Shown here: piece after piece, positions 28,695 through 37,359 of the stretch
Numbering within the stretch: the first letter of the stretch is position 1
How the letters are laid out: every line of letters starts with the position of its first letter
Origin: Mycolicibacterium porcinum
GTDB lineage: Bacteria; Actinomycetota; Actinomycetes; Mycobacteriales; Mycobacteriaceae
Assembly: GCA_002086835.1 (NCBI GenBank)
Contig: MVIG01000006.1
Coordinates: 186,001-250,000 of the forward strand
DNA: 64,000 bases
Direction: 5' to 3'
Position numbers and translations under genes: made by a program
The notes under the pieces: model-generated
Database searches by the model: none
What the model was told of the DNA's origin: nothing
The model's input: the letters and a program-made list of their open reading frames with translations, nothing else

Positions 28695-30023
28695 TCAGTC
28701 GCGGGCCAACGCACGGGCCGCGACCAGCGCGACCAGCATGGCCGCAACGCAGTACACGCCCGGATCCTTCAGGCCCCAGGCCACCGACGTCAGGGTGGCC
28801 GCGCCGGCTCCGCAGAGCAGTAGACCGACCGCCGCACTGCGGATTCCGGTGTGGGTCACGGCGCCACCGTCCCACAGTGGCAGCGGGTTGTTCTCCAGCG
28901 GCCGCAGCAGGGTGAACGCGACCGCGACCAGCCCGGCCATCAAGGCCAACTGCAGTACCGACAGCGCGACAAACCCCGGTGACGACGGGTCGTAACGGTC
29001 CAGGCCCAGGTAGTCGAACGCCAGGTGCAGGCCCAGCAGCAGCGGCATGTGCCACAGGTACAGCGTCATGGCCCCGGAGTTGCCGATCGCGGTCAGCCAC
29101 CACACCCGCGGCTTCTGCGCCCAGCGGTTGATGGCTGGGGCGGCGGCAATCGCGAACGCGCACATCATGATTGCGTGGCCGGCCAGCAGCAGCGACGGCG
29201 GCGTCATGTTCTTCAGGTGCTGGGTCTCGATGCCGACCAGGCTCAGCTCGTAGGGGCCGAAGGACAGCAGCGCCAGGTTCACGCCCAGCATGCCCAGCCC
29301 GACCTTGAGCGCGGCGCTGCTGGACAGCAGGTTGCGACGGTAGGCCACCCCGAACACGCCGGGGATCAACCACACCACGGTGTTGAGGTAGCCCAGCGAG
29401 GCGTAGCCGGCTTGGTCTACGGTAATCCGGACAAAGTCGATCACGGCGATGAAGGCGTAGGTGCCGATGATCGCGCCGGCTATCTGCGCGGTCGTGGTGA
29501 TGAGGGCCAGCAGGGGCACCGCCGCCAACACCAGGACGTAGGCGCCGAGGAACCACAGCAGCTGGATCGAGATGCCCGCGATGGGCTCATAGACGTGCAC
29601 GGGCAGGACGAACCGCAGCACCGCCAGAGCCGCGGTCCAGAAAGCCAGGTAGTAGAACACCGGCCGGTACAGCCGGGTGCACCGGCGCAGCAGCCAGCCA
29701 CCCCAGGATGAGCCGGGCCGCCAGGACTGTACCGATGCGGCCACCCCGGCGAAGAAGAACAGCGGCATGATCTGGAACACCCAGGTCAGAGCCTGGAAGA
29801 TGGTGGATTCCGTGAGCAGGTTGCTCCAGATGAACACATCGCCACGGATGGTGCTGGTGGCCATCACGGTGTGGCCGAACACCACACCGATCAGCGAGAC
29901 GATCCGGATGACGTCGATGGCCCGGTCCCGGTCGGCGGGGGTCTGGGCTTCGACCTCGGCGGGGGACGGGAACAGCCCCTTTGCGGGGGCTTTCGGGGAA
30001 GCTGTGTCAGCAGCAACGGTCAT
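28695..30023 (-). CDS. acyltransferase 3 family membrane protein
   Basis: This is a 442-residue protein from the ATG at 30023 (MTVAADTASPKAPAKG). About ten transmembrane segments follow a short cytoplasmic N-terminus. The start of the family domain, RDRAIDVIRIVSLIGVVFGHTVM, carries the conserved His of OafA/NodX acyltransferases, and R-x10-R-type residues follow in LLRRCTRLYRPVFYY. The family O-acetylates or acylates sugars, glycans and lipids at the membrane. The minus-strand frame continues far upstream but that extension is non-coding. Its neighbour upstream is an MFS gene 35 bp away. Confidence 0.87.
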   Translation of the reverse strand: MTVAADTASPKAPAKGLFPSPAEVEAQTPADRDRAIDVIRIVSLIGVVFGHTVMATSTIRGDVFIWSNLLTESTIFQALTWVFQIMPLFFFAGVAASVQSWRPGSSWGGWLLRRCTRLYRPVFYYLAFWTAALAVLRFVLPVHVYEPIAGISIQLLWFLGAYVLVLAAVPLLALITTTAQIAGAIIGTYAFIAVIDFVRITVDQAGYASLGYLNTVVWLIPGVFGVAYRRNLLSSSAALKVGLGMLGVNLALLSFGPYELSLVGIETQHLKNMTPPSLLLAGHAIMMCAFAIAAAPAINRWAQKPRVWWLTAIGNSGAMTLYLWHMPLLLGLHLAFDYLGLDRYDPSSPGFVALSVLQLALMAGLVAVAFTLLRPLENNPLPLWDGGAVTHTGIRSAAVGLLLCGAGAATLTSVAWGLKDPGVYCVAAMLVALVAARALARD

Positions 30024-30058
30024 GTCCAGAACGTTATGGCCCCGCGGCTGCGTAGTCC

Positions 30059-31240
30059 CTAGGTAGAAATACGGGATTTCTCCCGGGCCTCGGCGAACAG
30101 GATGGCGGCGAGGCAGATCGCGGCCAGCACCGCGACCGCGATCGCGAAGGTGGTCCCCGCGGTCCGCAGGCCCAGCGCTTGAGCGGCTAGGCCCTCGCCG
30201 ATCACCGGCAGCGAGATCGCGACGTAGGCGACGACGAAATACGTGGAGCTGACCTCGGCACGACGCCGGGCCGGGGCCCGCTCGACGACTGCGGCCAGGC
30301 CCCGGCTGAAACTCATGCCCTGGCCGATGCCCGACACCACCGCCGCAGCGATCAGCCCGACCAGAGACGAAAAATACAGGGCGGCAGTCAGAATCGTCAT
30401 GCCCGCGATCAGTAGCGCGCACCCAACCGCCACGGCGCGCTCGGTGACCATACGGTTCGCGACCACCTGGGTCAGAGCCGAGGCGGCGAAGATCGAGCAC
30501 GCGATCGCACCGGCGACCGCGTGGTTGTCGATGCCGATCACCGTCGACAGGAACGACGGCGCGACGGCGGTGAACAGGCCCGTCACCGCGAATCCGGCGA
30601 AGGCAGCCAGGGCAGCGATGACGAAAACCGTCCGCACCTCGGCGGGTACCGACAGGCGCTGCAATCCGATCCGGCCGGAGCATGCCGAGGTTTCCGGAAC
30701 GATGAGCACGGCGATCCCGGCCAACACCGCCAGCACGATATGCACCAGGAACGGGAGGTGAAGCGGCTCCGGCGCATACTGCACCAGCAGGCCGGCCAGC
30801 AGCGGCCCGGCGCCGAGGCCTCCGATGTTGGCCACCGTCGCCACCGCCGCGGCCCTGGTCTTCCATGCCGGCGGGGCGGCCTCGATGACGGCCGCAGTGG
30901 CGGTTCCGGTGAAGAGGCCCGCCGACAGGCCGGACAGCAGCCGCCCGATCAGCAGCACCGGCACGGAGTCGGCGACCAGGAACACTGCCGCGCTGGCCAG
31001 GGCCGACGCCACACCGGCCAGCAGCATCGGCCGGCGGCCCACCGCATCGGACCAGCGGCCGAACACCAGTAGCGCGAACAGCACGCCGCCCGCGTACGTG
31101 GCATAGATGACTGTTGTGGTCAGCACCGCGAAATGCATGCGGTCGGCGTAGAGCGCGTACATCGGAGTGGGCAGGGTGGTGCCCACCATGATCGCGGCGA
31201 ACGCGTAGGCGAGGAGAGGAAAGGAGAGGCGCCTGCGCAC
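30059..31240 (-). CDS. MFS transporter, drug-efflux type
   Basis: This is a 393-residue protein with 12 predicted helices. Motif A is in FGRWSDAVGRRPMLLAG between helices 2 and 3 (expected form G-x3-D-x2-G-R-R) and is well preserved. The short length and composition fit the DHA1 drug/H+ antiporter group. The GTG at 31240 is the likely start (VRRRLSFPLL). It may be co-transcribed with the acyltransferase downstream. The substrate is unknown. Confidence 0.85.
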   Translation of the reverse strand: MRRRLSFPLLAYAFAAIMVGTTLPTPMYALYADRMHFAVLTTTVIYATYAGGVLFALLVFGRWSDAVGRRPMLLAGVASALASAAVFLVADSVPVLLIGRLLSGLSAGLFTGTATAAVIEAAPPAWKTRAAAVATVANIGGLGAGPLLAGLLVQYAPEPLHLPFLVHIVLAVLAGIAVLIVPETSACSGRIGLQRLSVPAEVRTVFVIAALAAFAGFAVTGLFTAVAPSFLSTVIGIDNHAVAGAIACSIFAASALTQVVANRMVTERAVAVGCALLIAGMTILTAALYFSSLVGLIAAAVVSGIGQGMSFSRGLAAVVERAPARRRAEVSSTYFVVAYVAISLPVIGEGLAAQALGLRTAGTTFAIAVAVLAAICLAAILFAEAREKSRIST

Positions 31241-31257
31241 ACTTCAGGGTAGCGGGG

Positions 31258-32289
31258 TCAGTGCGTCCCGTCGTGTTGGCCGACTTGCTTCATCACGTAG
31301 TCGGCAAGCAGTTCGTTGGCGTGCGTCGTGAGGTGCTCGGCCGCCGCGAAGATGTAGGTGCGGTCGGCATCGGGGGATTTCCACGCGTCGGCGTTGCAGT
31401 AATCCTGTCCGGGCTGCGCGCAGGCGTCTTCGTTGGCCCCGTGGGTGAATCCGTAGTTCTTGCCGTTCTTCACCAGATCGTCGATGAATGCCCCGGTGTC
31501 GAGCACCTGGATCTTCGAGTCCTTTGGCAGCGAGTTCACCAGGGTCGTGTTGTACACGTCGGTCAGCTCGCTGACGTACTTGCGCGACGCATCCGATTCG
31601 AACCAGGGCAGCACCGCGAGGTCGGCGAGCTTGAACACCACCAGGTGCTGAGCGCCGTTCGCCAGGATGTCGGACGCGGTTTTCGCCTCGGCCTCGGCGG
31701 CCTGCTGTACCCGCGCCCGCTCGGCGGTCATGACTTCCGGTGTCGGTGTGCGGTTGTCGCGCAGTGACTGAGCCAGTACCGGGTCCTTGGTGAGGTCGTA
31801 GTTGTACGCAACGTCATTCGTTCCGATGTAGAGAGTCACCAGCTGATCGGGACCGAAGGAGCCATGCTGATCCAGGAAGTGCTGCAGCTGCACCGCGGTG
31901 GATATCGGGGTGCCCTCCGGGTTCTGCGACACCGTCGAATACGGGCTGTTGGCTCGGGCGCCACCCTGGGCGTAGTTCAGCCCGCCGGGGCCGGTGAGGC
32001 CGGGCTTGCCCTGATAGACATCGCTGTAGCTGGCGACGTGTTCATTCGGTTCGGTCGATTGGCCGAGGCGTTCGGCGACGTGCTGGGCCCACGTCATGCC
32101 CGTACCGGTGGTGAAGCGAAGACCATACGCGCCGGGGTCGGTGAGGCTGTCACCGAAGAACACAGCCTCGCTGAATTTCACTGGTGCTGCAGCGTTGTCC
32201 GACGCAGCATTCTCCCCACTGCACGCCGTGAGTGCGCTGACGGTGATCGCCGCGGCCACCACCGCCTGGACCCGAGCCGAGATCGGCAT
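31258..32289 (-). CDS. SGNH/GDSL-family esterase lipoprotein
   Basis: This is a 343-residue protein with a lipoprotein signal ending in LTAC (cysteine near residue 23). The SGNH blocks are visible: FFGDSLTD (nucleophile Ser), a Gly in NYAQGGA, IGTND (block III Asn), and a C-terminal Asp-x-x-His-like region (AAAEHLTTHANELLADYV). The sequence resembles thermolabile hemolysin/autotransporter-type lipases. It should sit on the outer face of the plasma membrane and hydrolyse lipid esters. It is 48 bp downstream of the symporter gene on the same strand, so co-transcription is possible. Confidence 0.88.
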   Translation of the reverse strand: MPISARVQAVVAAAITVSALTACSGENAASDNAAAPVKFSEAVFFGDSLTDPGAYGLRFTTGTGMTWAQHVAERLGQSTEPNEHVASYSDVYQGKPGLTGPGGLNYAQGGARANSPYSTVSQNPEGTPISTAVQLQHFLDQHGSFGPDQLVTLYIGTNDVAYNYDLTKDPVLAQSLRDNRTPTPEVMTAERARVQQAAEAEAKTASDILANGAQHLVVFKLADLAVLPWFESDASRKYVSELTDVYNTTLVNSLPKDSKIQVLDTGAFIDDLVKNGKNYGFTHGANEDACAQPGQDYCNADAWKSPDADRTYIFAAAEHLTTHANELLADYVMKQVGQHDGTH

Positions 32290-32337
32290 TCTGATTCCTT
32301 ACTGGTTTCGATTGGACTGTGTGGTGTTGGGGCGAGG

Positions 32338-33969
32338 TCAGTGCGCGACCGCCTTCTCTGCACCCACTCCGGTCAGCGACCTCACTTCCATCTCCGCGTT
32401 GAGCTCAGCATCCCCGGTGTCAGGCGAGGTGAGCGTGCCGATGATGCCGAGCGCGAACGCCAGCGGGATGGACACGATGCCCGGGTTGGCCAGCGGGAAG
32501 AAATCGAAATCCGCCCCGGGGATCATCGCGGTCTTGCTACCGGACACGGCAGGGGAGAACACGATCAGGACGATGGTCGAGATCAGGCCGCCATACATGC
32601 TCCAGAGCGCACCGCGGGTGTTGAACCGCCTCCAGTAGAGCGAGTACAGGATGGTCGGGAGGTTGGCCGCGGCCGCAACGGCGAACGCCAGCGCGACCAG
32701 GAATGCCACGTTCTGACCGTTGGCCAGGATGCCCAGTCCGATCGCGAACACGCCGAGCACGACCGCGGTGATCCGCGATACCCGAACCTGCTCATCCTCG
32801 GTCACCTTGTGCGACTTGAGCACCGAGGCATAGATGTCGTGGGCGAAGGAGGCCGACGCGGTGATGGTCAGGCCGGCCACGACCGCGAGGATCGTCGCGA
32901 ACGCCACCGCCGAGATGACGCCGAGCAGGATCACCCCGCCGAGTTCGAAGGCCAGCAGCGGGGCAGCGGAGTTCACCCCACCGGCCGCGCCGAGGATCCG
33001 ATCGGGGCCTACCAGAGCGGCCGCACCGTAGCCCAGCACCAAGGTGAACAGGTAGAAGGCACCGATCAGCGCGATCGCCCAGACCACCGACCGCCGAGCC
33101 TCTTTCGCGGTCGGCACGGTGTAGAAGCGCATGAGCACGTGCGGCAGGCCGGCGGTGCCGAGCACCAGCGCCAGCGCCAGCGAGATGAAGTTGATCTGGG
33201 AGGTGAGCGATCCGCCGTATTGCGCGCCCGGGGCCAGCACGTCGCGGCCGGACACGCCCTTGGGGGTGGCCTCGGAGATCGCCGATTGCGCCGAGCCCAG
33301 GATCTCGGAGAAGTTCAGCCCGAACTTGCTCAGCACCATCACGGTCATCAGCGCGGCGCCGGCGATCAGCAGCACGGCTTTGATGATCTGCACCCACGTG
33401 GTGCCCTTCATGCCGCCGACCAGAACGTAGACGATCATCAGGATGCCGACGACGGCGATCACGATCGACTGTCCGGCCCGGCTGTTGACGTCGAGCAGGA
33501 GCGCGACCAGGCCGCCGGCCCCAGCCATCTGGGCCAGCAGGTAGAACAGCGACACGGTCAGCGTCGAGATGGCCGCGGCCAACCGGACCGGGCGCTGCTT
33601 GAGCCGGAAGCTCAGCACGTCGGCCATGGTGAATTTGCCGGTATTGCGGAGCAATTCGGCCACCAGCAGCAGGGCCACCAGCCAGGCGACCAGGAAGCCG
33701 ATGGAGTAGAGGAACCCGTCATAGCCGTAGACGGCGATGGCACCGGCGATGCCGAGGAAGCTGGCCGCGGACAGGTAGTCACCGGCGATGGCGATGCCGT
33801 TCTGCGGGCCGGAGAAGCCGCGGCCGCCGGTGAAGAACTCGTCGGCGGTGGCGTTGCGCTTGCTGGCCTTGATCACCACGATCATCGTGACGACGACGAA
33901 CAGGCTGAAAATGCCGATGTTGGCGGCGGGGTTGCCGACGGTTTCGGCGGCGAGTGTGGTGGTGGTCAT
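32338..33969 (-). CDS. cation/acetate-type solute symporter (ActP/MctC-like)
   Basis: This is a sodium:solute symporter family protein of 543 residues with about 13 helices. Signatures are AIAGDYLSAASFLGIAGAI in the first helices and GTAGLPHVLMRFYTVP near the middle, as in ActP and corynebacterial MctC, which take up acetate, pyruvate, propionate and other monocarboxylates. Its start overlaps the stop of the DUF485 gene by 4 bp (ATGA), the usual actP-yjcH-type arrangement. A second symporter lies just upstream at 34456-36186 with its own small partner. Confidence 0.92.
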   Translation of the reverse strand: MTTTTLAAETVGNPAANIGIFSLFVVVTMIVVIKASKRNATADEFFTGGRGFSGPQNGIAIAGDYLSAASFLGIAGAIAVYGYDGFLYSIGFLVAWLVALLLVAELLRNTGKFTMADVLSFRLKQRPVRLAAAISTLTVSLFYLLAQMAGAGGLVALLLDVNSRAGQSIVIAVVGILMIVYVLVGGMKGTTWVQIIKAVLLIAGAALMTVMVLSKFGLNFSEILGSAQSAISEATPKGVSGRDVLAPGAQYGGSLTSQINFISLALALVLGTAGLPHVLMRFYTVPTAKEARRSVVWAIALIGAFYLFTLVLGYGAAALVGPDRILGAAGGVNSAAPLLAFELGGVILLGVISAVAFATILAVVAGLTITASASFAHDIYASVLKSHKVTEDEQVRVSRITAVVLGVFAIGLGILANGQNVAFLVALAFAVAAAANLPTILYSLYWRRFNTRGALWSMYGGLISTIVLIVFSPAVSGSKTAMIPGADFDFFPLANPGIVSIPLAFALGIIGTLTSPDTGDAELNAEMEVRSLTGVGAEKAVAH

Positions 33970-34310
33970 CGGGTGCCTTCCAGCTCTTCGCGGATGGCGG
34001 TGGCCCGCGGGTCGAGCTCCTTGTTGGCGAAGCGGACGTACAGCCCGGTGATCAGGAACGTGGTCAGGAACTGGCCCAGCCCGATCAGCAGGCCGACGTT
34101 GATGTTGCCGAACACCCGGATGGCCATGAAGTCATGGGCGAAGGCGCCGAGGGCGACGTAGAGCGCGTACCAGAGCAGGAAGAACGCCGTCATGGGAAAG
34201 ACGAAGCGGCGCAACCTGGTACGCAGCTCCTGGAACTCCGGACTGGCCTGCATGGCGAGGAACTGCTCCCCGGTGGGGGCAACCCTCTCGGGAAGGTCGA
34301 TTTCGGGCAC
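33966..34310 (-). CDS. DUF485 small membrane protein (YjcH-like)
   Basis: This is a 114-residue protein with two transmembrane helices (FVFPMTAFFLLWYALYVALGAF and NVGLLIGLGQFLTTFLITGLY) preceded by the DUF485 motif SPEFQELRTRLRRF. The GTG at 34310 follows a GGAG element seven bases upstream. DUF485 proteins are near-constant partners of acetate-type symporters. The gene is translationally coupled to the symporter downstream. Confidence 0.9.
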   Translation of the reverse strand: MPEIDLPERVAPTGEQFLAMQASPEFQELRTRLRRFVFPMTAFFLLWYALYVALGAFAHDFMAIRVFGNINVGLLIGLGQFLTTFLITGLYVRFANKELDPRATAIREELEGTR

Positions 34311-34440
34311 CGAGGGCTCCTGACAGTTGGCTGGGTGTCGGTTGGGAACTGAACCTAATTGAGAGGTGGGTCACACAGGAGTGGTATCGCGGCTGATACG
34401 CCGAATTCGGCCATCGCTGCGCTGAGCGGTCGGTCGGCGG

Positions 34441-34461
34441 GGCTGAGCGGCAGGCTCAGCC
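34441..34461 (-). terminator. hairpin at the end of the second symporter gene
   Basis: GGCTGAG (34441-34447) and CTCAGCC (34455-34461) form a perfect 7-bp stem that overlaps the stop codon of the symporter gene. There is no T-tract, so termination is tentative. Confidence 0.4.
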
Positions 34462-36186
34462 GGCGGGCACCCGCTCGACACCCAGGCCAAGACGCTCGGG
34501 AACGTGCATGCGCGCGAAGATCTGCGCGACGCCGGGGGTGGGCTTGGTGAACAGGCTGACCACGGTCATCGTGAGGAAGGCGATCGGCACGCTGACCGCC
34601 GCCGGGTAGCCGACCATCACCGCCGGCCAACCGCCGAGCACCGCGTCGTCCACGCCGCCGGTGATCGCCACCAGCACCGCTCCGCCGCACACACACCCGC
34701 CCACCACGAGCCCGCACACGGCGCCCACCACAGTCAGACCGCGCCACCAGATCCCGAGCACCAGCAGCGGACACAGCGTGGACGCGGCGACCGCGAAGGC
34801 CAATCCGACACTGCGGGACAGCTCCAGCCCGGACACCAGCAGCGACAACGGAATCGGGATCAGCCCGCCGGCCACCGCGGCGATCCGGAAATCGCGCACC
34901 CGGCCGCGCAGCACATCGGTGGCCAGGGCGCCGGCGACGCTGATCAGCAACCCCGACGACGTGGCCAGGAACGCCGCGATGGCCCCGGCGGCCACCAAGG
35001 CGGCCAGCAGCTGGCCGCCGATTCCGCCGACCGCCGCGCCAGGGGCCAAAAGCACTGCGGCGTCGGCAGTCCCGGTGATCAGCAGCTGCGGGACGTACAA
35101 CCGGGAGAACACCCCGAGCAGGATCGGGAAGAAGTAGAACACCGACAGCAGCGCCACCACCGCCAGCGCGGTACGCCGGGCGGCCCGCCCGTCCGGATTG
35201 GTGTAGAACCGGACCAGCACGTGCGGCAGGCCCATGGTGCCCAGGAACGTCGCGACGATGATGGACAGCACCTGGTAGAGCGGATGTCCACCGCCCAGGC
35301 CGCCGCCTGAGGCGATCCACTCGCTGCCGGTGCCCGGCGTACCCGCAACGACCGGGGTGGCCGCGCCGGCTGCCAGCGTCAGAGTGGTGCCCGCGCCGAG
35401 GGTGTGCTGTCCTGGCGCGGCGATCCTCGCGGATTCCACGTGGCGGGCGTCGAGATCGCCGGACACGGTGATGCCCGCGGGTTCGATCACCTGGACCACG
35501 ACCGGGGTGTCGATCTGCACGGTGGTCTGCTGCTGCACGGTCGGCGGTAGTGGACCGCCCAATTCGCCACGGTCGCTGATGAACAACCCGAGCAGCGCCA
35601 GAGCCGGAACCGCGATGGCGGTGAGCTTCAGCCAGTACTGGAACGCCTGGACGAACGTGATCGACCGCATGCCACCGGCGACCACGTTGGTGATGACGAT
35701 AGCGGCGACCAGCAGCGGGCCCACCCAGACCGGAACGCCCAGAAGTGTTTTCAGAGCCAGCCCGGCGCCCTGGTATTGCGGTGCCAGATAGAACAGGCAG
35801 ATCACCACGACGACGAGCATGGCCACCTTGCGCAGCCGGACCGAGCCGAGCCGGAACTCGGCGAAGTCGGGAACGGTGTAGGCCCCGGAGCGGCGCAGGG
35901 GTGCTGCCACGAACAACAACACGCCCAGATAGCCCGCGGTGAAACCGACCGGATACCACAGCGCGTCGGCGCCGTACTTCGCGATCAGTCCCGCCACCCC
36001 GAGAAATGAAGCAGCCGAGAGGTATTCACCGGAGATCGCGGCGGCATTCCACTGCGGGCCGACGCTGCGGGAGGCCACCAGGAAGTCGGAGGTGGTGCGC
36101 GACAGCCGGACTCCGTAGGCGCCGATGGCGATGGTGGCCACCACGGCGGCCAGCAGGGCGGCGGCGGTCAGCGGTGCGCCGGTCAT
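34456..36186 (-). CDS. second solute:cation symporter with an extra extracytoplasmic insert
   Basis: This is a 576-residue sodium:solute symporter family protein. It shares with its neighbour the start AAISGEYLSAASFLGVAG and the block GTMGLPHVLVRFYTNP. Between the helix ending ALLGLFISD and the next one (YQVLSIIVATFLGTMG) is an insert of about 85 residues rich in Thr, Val and Ala (from GGPLPPTVQQQTTVQ to GTGSEWIASGG), predicted to face outside. It is translationally coupled (ATGA) to a small membrane protein and lies in the same operon as a LytS/LytTR system, which suggests that its substrate is the signal sensed. Confidence 0.9.
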   Translation of the reverse strand: MTGAPLTAAALLAAVVATIAIGAYGVRLSRTTSDFLVASRSVGPQWNAAAISGEYLSAASFLGVAGLIAKYGADALWYPVGFTAGYLGVLLFVAAPLRRSGAYTVPDFAEFRLGSVRLRKVAMLVVVVICLFYLAPQYQGAGLALKTLLGVPVWVGPLLVAAIVITNVVAGGMRSITFVQAFQYWLKLTAIAVPALALLGLFISDRGELGGPLPPTVQQQTTVQIDTPVVVQVIEPAGITVSGDLDARHVESARIAAPGQHTLGAGTTLTLAAGAATPVVAGTPGTGSEWIASGGGLGGGHPLYQVLSIIVATFLGTMGLPHVLVRFYTNPDGRAARRTALAVVALLSVFYFFPILLGVFSRLYVPQLLITGTADAAVLLAPGAAVGGIGGQLLAALVAAGAIAAFLATSSGLLISVAGALATDVLRGRVRDFRIAAVAGGLIPIPLSLLVSGLELSRSVGLAFAVAASTLCPLLVLGIWWRGLTVVGAVCGLVVGGCVCGGAVLVAITGGVDDAVLGGWPAVMVGYPAAVSVPIAFLTMTVVSLFTKPTPGVAQIFARMHVPERLGLGVERVPAG

Positions 36187-36575
36187 GGTTCGCTGTCGAC
36201 CACCCGGACGAAGTCTCGTTCGCCCTGTTCGGCCAGCCGCACATACAGCCGCCCCACGCCGTACAGCAGCGGGTACAGCAGCCCGGCCAGGATCAGCCAG
36301 TTGAGCCGGATCCCGAACACCGTGAGCGCGGCCAGATCCGGCACCGCGGCGTTGAGCACCACCAGGGCCACCACCACCGAGACGACGACGAGCGCCAGCC
36401 GAAGTGCGAGACCGAGCTGGGTCCGCACCAGGCCGCGCACGAGCGCGTCGCCCACCTGCGTCTGCTCCTGGACCTCGACGCGGGTACGGACCATGCGGGT
36501 GCCTCGGCGGTGCGCGAGGGTGACACGCTCGCGCGCGGCGGCGGGCCGCCCAGAGGACCCCGGTCGCTCACTCAT
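36183..36575 (-). CDS. small two-helix membrane protein, symporter partner
   Basis: This is a 130-residue protein: a basic N-terminal 50 residues, then two hydrophobic helices (LGLALRLALVVVSVVVALVVL and LNWLILAGLLYPLLYGVGRLYVRLAE). The layout resembles DUF485/DUF4212-type accessory proteins of symporters but the sequence is divergent. It overlaps the response-regulator gene by 8 bp upstream and the symporter by 4 bp downstream, so the three are translated together. Confidence 0.8.
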   Translation of the reverse strand: MSERPGSSGRPAAARERVTLAHRRGTRMVRTRVEVQEQTQVGDALVRGLVRTQLGLALRLALVVVSVVVALVVLNAAVPDLAALTVFGIRLNWLILAGLLYPLLYGVGRLYVRLAEQGERDFVRVVDSEP

Positions 36576-37359
36576 CGCTGCCCGCCGGTTTGAGGGAGCG
36601 CATCGGATCGCGGACCAGCCGGTCGCGTAGTTCGCGGGCCTGGCGTCGGCTCACCGGGAGTTCCACCGCGGGCGAGGTTCCGTTGGCGCGCAGCCGCACC
36701 AGCACCGCACCGTCGGCCGTGCGCAGGCCGGTCACCTGTCGCAGCGACACCAGGTACGACCGGTGGATGCGTTGGAATCCGTGGTCACGCCAACGGGTTT
36801 CCAACGTGCTCAACGGTATTCGGACCAGGTGTGCACCGGTGGCCGAGTGCAGCCGGGCGTAGTCACCCTCGGCTTCGACCCAGCCGATGCTGTCGCGGGG
36901 AACGAGGTGGGTGATGCCGCCCAGTTCGGCCGGAACCACATTCCAGTCCTGATCCTCCGCAGGCCCGGACGGCTCGGGAGCGGACCTGGGTGCCGCCGAG
37001 GCAACGCGGCGCACGGCCTCGTCCAGGCGGTTCTGCCGGATCGGTTTGAGCAGATAGTCGACGGCGCCGACGTCGAAGGCGGCCACGGCCTTGTCCTCGT
37101 GGGCCGTCACGAACACCACGGCAGGCCGGTTCGCGTAATTGGCCAGCACCCCGGCCAGTTCGATGCCCGACAGGCCGGGCATGTTGATGTCGAGGAACAC
37201 CGCGTCGATGGTGTGCTGGTTGAGTTCGCGCAGCGCCGTGGTGGCGTCGGAGGCGGTGTGTACCTCGCCGATGTCGGGGTGTTGGCCCAGCAGGTAGGCC
37301 AGCTCGTCGAGCGCGGGTGCCTCGTCGTCCACGGCGAGCACGGTCAAGTTGGTGCTCAT
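36568..37359 (-). CDS. LytTR-family response regulator
   Basis: This is a 263-residue protein with an N-terminal receiver domain, phospho-acceptor Asp in AVFLDINMPGLSG (near residue 56), the conserved Lys in YLLKPI, and a C-terminal LytTR DNA-binding domain (GDYARLHSATGAHLVR ... IHRSYLVSLRQV). It pairs with the kinase gene upstream, which it overlaps by 4 bp, and precedes the symporter genes. This mirrors BtsSR/YpdAB-type systems, in which a LytS/LytTR pair switches on a pyruvate or carboxylate transporter gene. Confidence 0.93.
   Translation of the reverse strand: MSTNLTVLAVDDEAPALDELAYLLGQHPDIGEVHTASDATTALRELNQHTIDAVFLDINMPGLSGIELAGVLANYANRPAVVFVTAHEDKAVAAFDVGAVDYLLKPIRQNRLDEAVRRVASAAPRSAPEPSGPAEDQDWNVVPAELGGITHLVPRDSIGWVEAEGDYARLHSATGAHLVRIPLSTLETRWRDHGFQRIHRSYLVSLRQVTGLRTADGAVLVRLRANGTSPAVELPVSRRQARELRDRLVRDPMRSLKPAGSDE

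Noticed and set aside
30024..30866. N-terminal extension of the acyltransferase frame
   Set aside because: It covers the MFS gene in another frame, and no acyltransferase family member has such a domain.
31864..34161. 765-codon plus-strand open frame opposite the SGNH and symporter genes
   Set aside because: It is rich in Arg, Asp, Gly and His with no family pattern. It lies antisense to two well-supported genes and is the usual by-product of high GC3 content.
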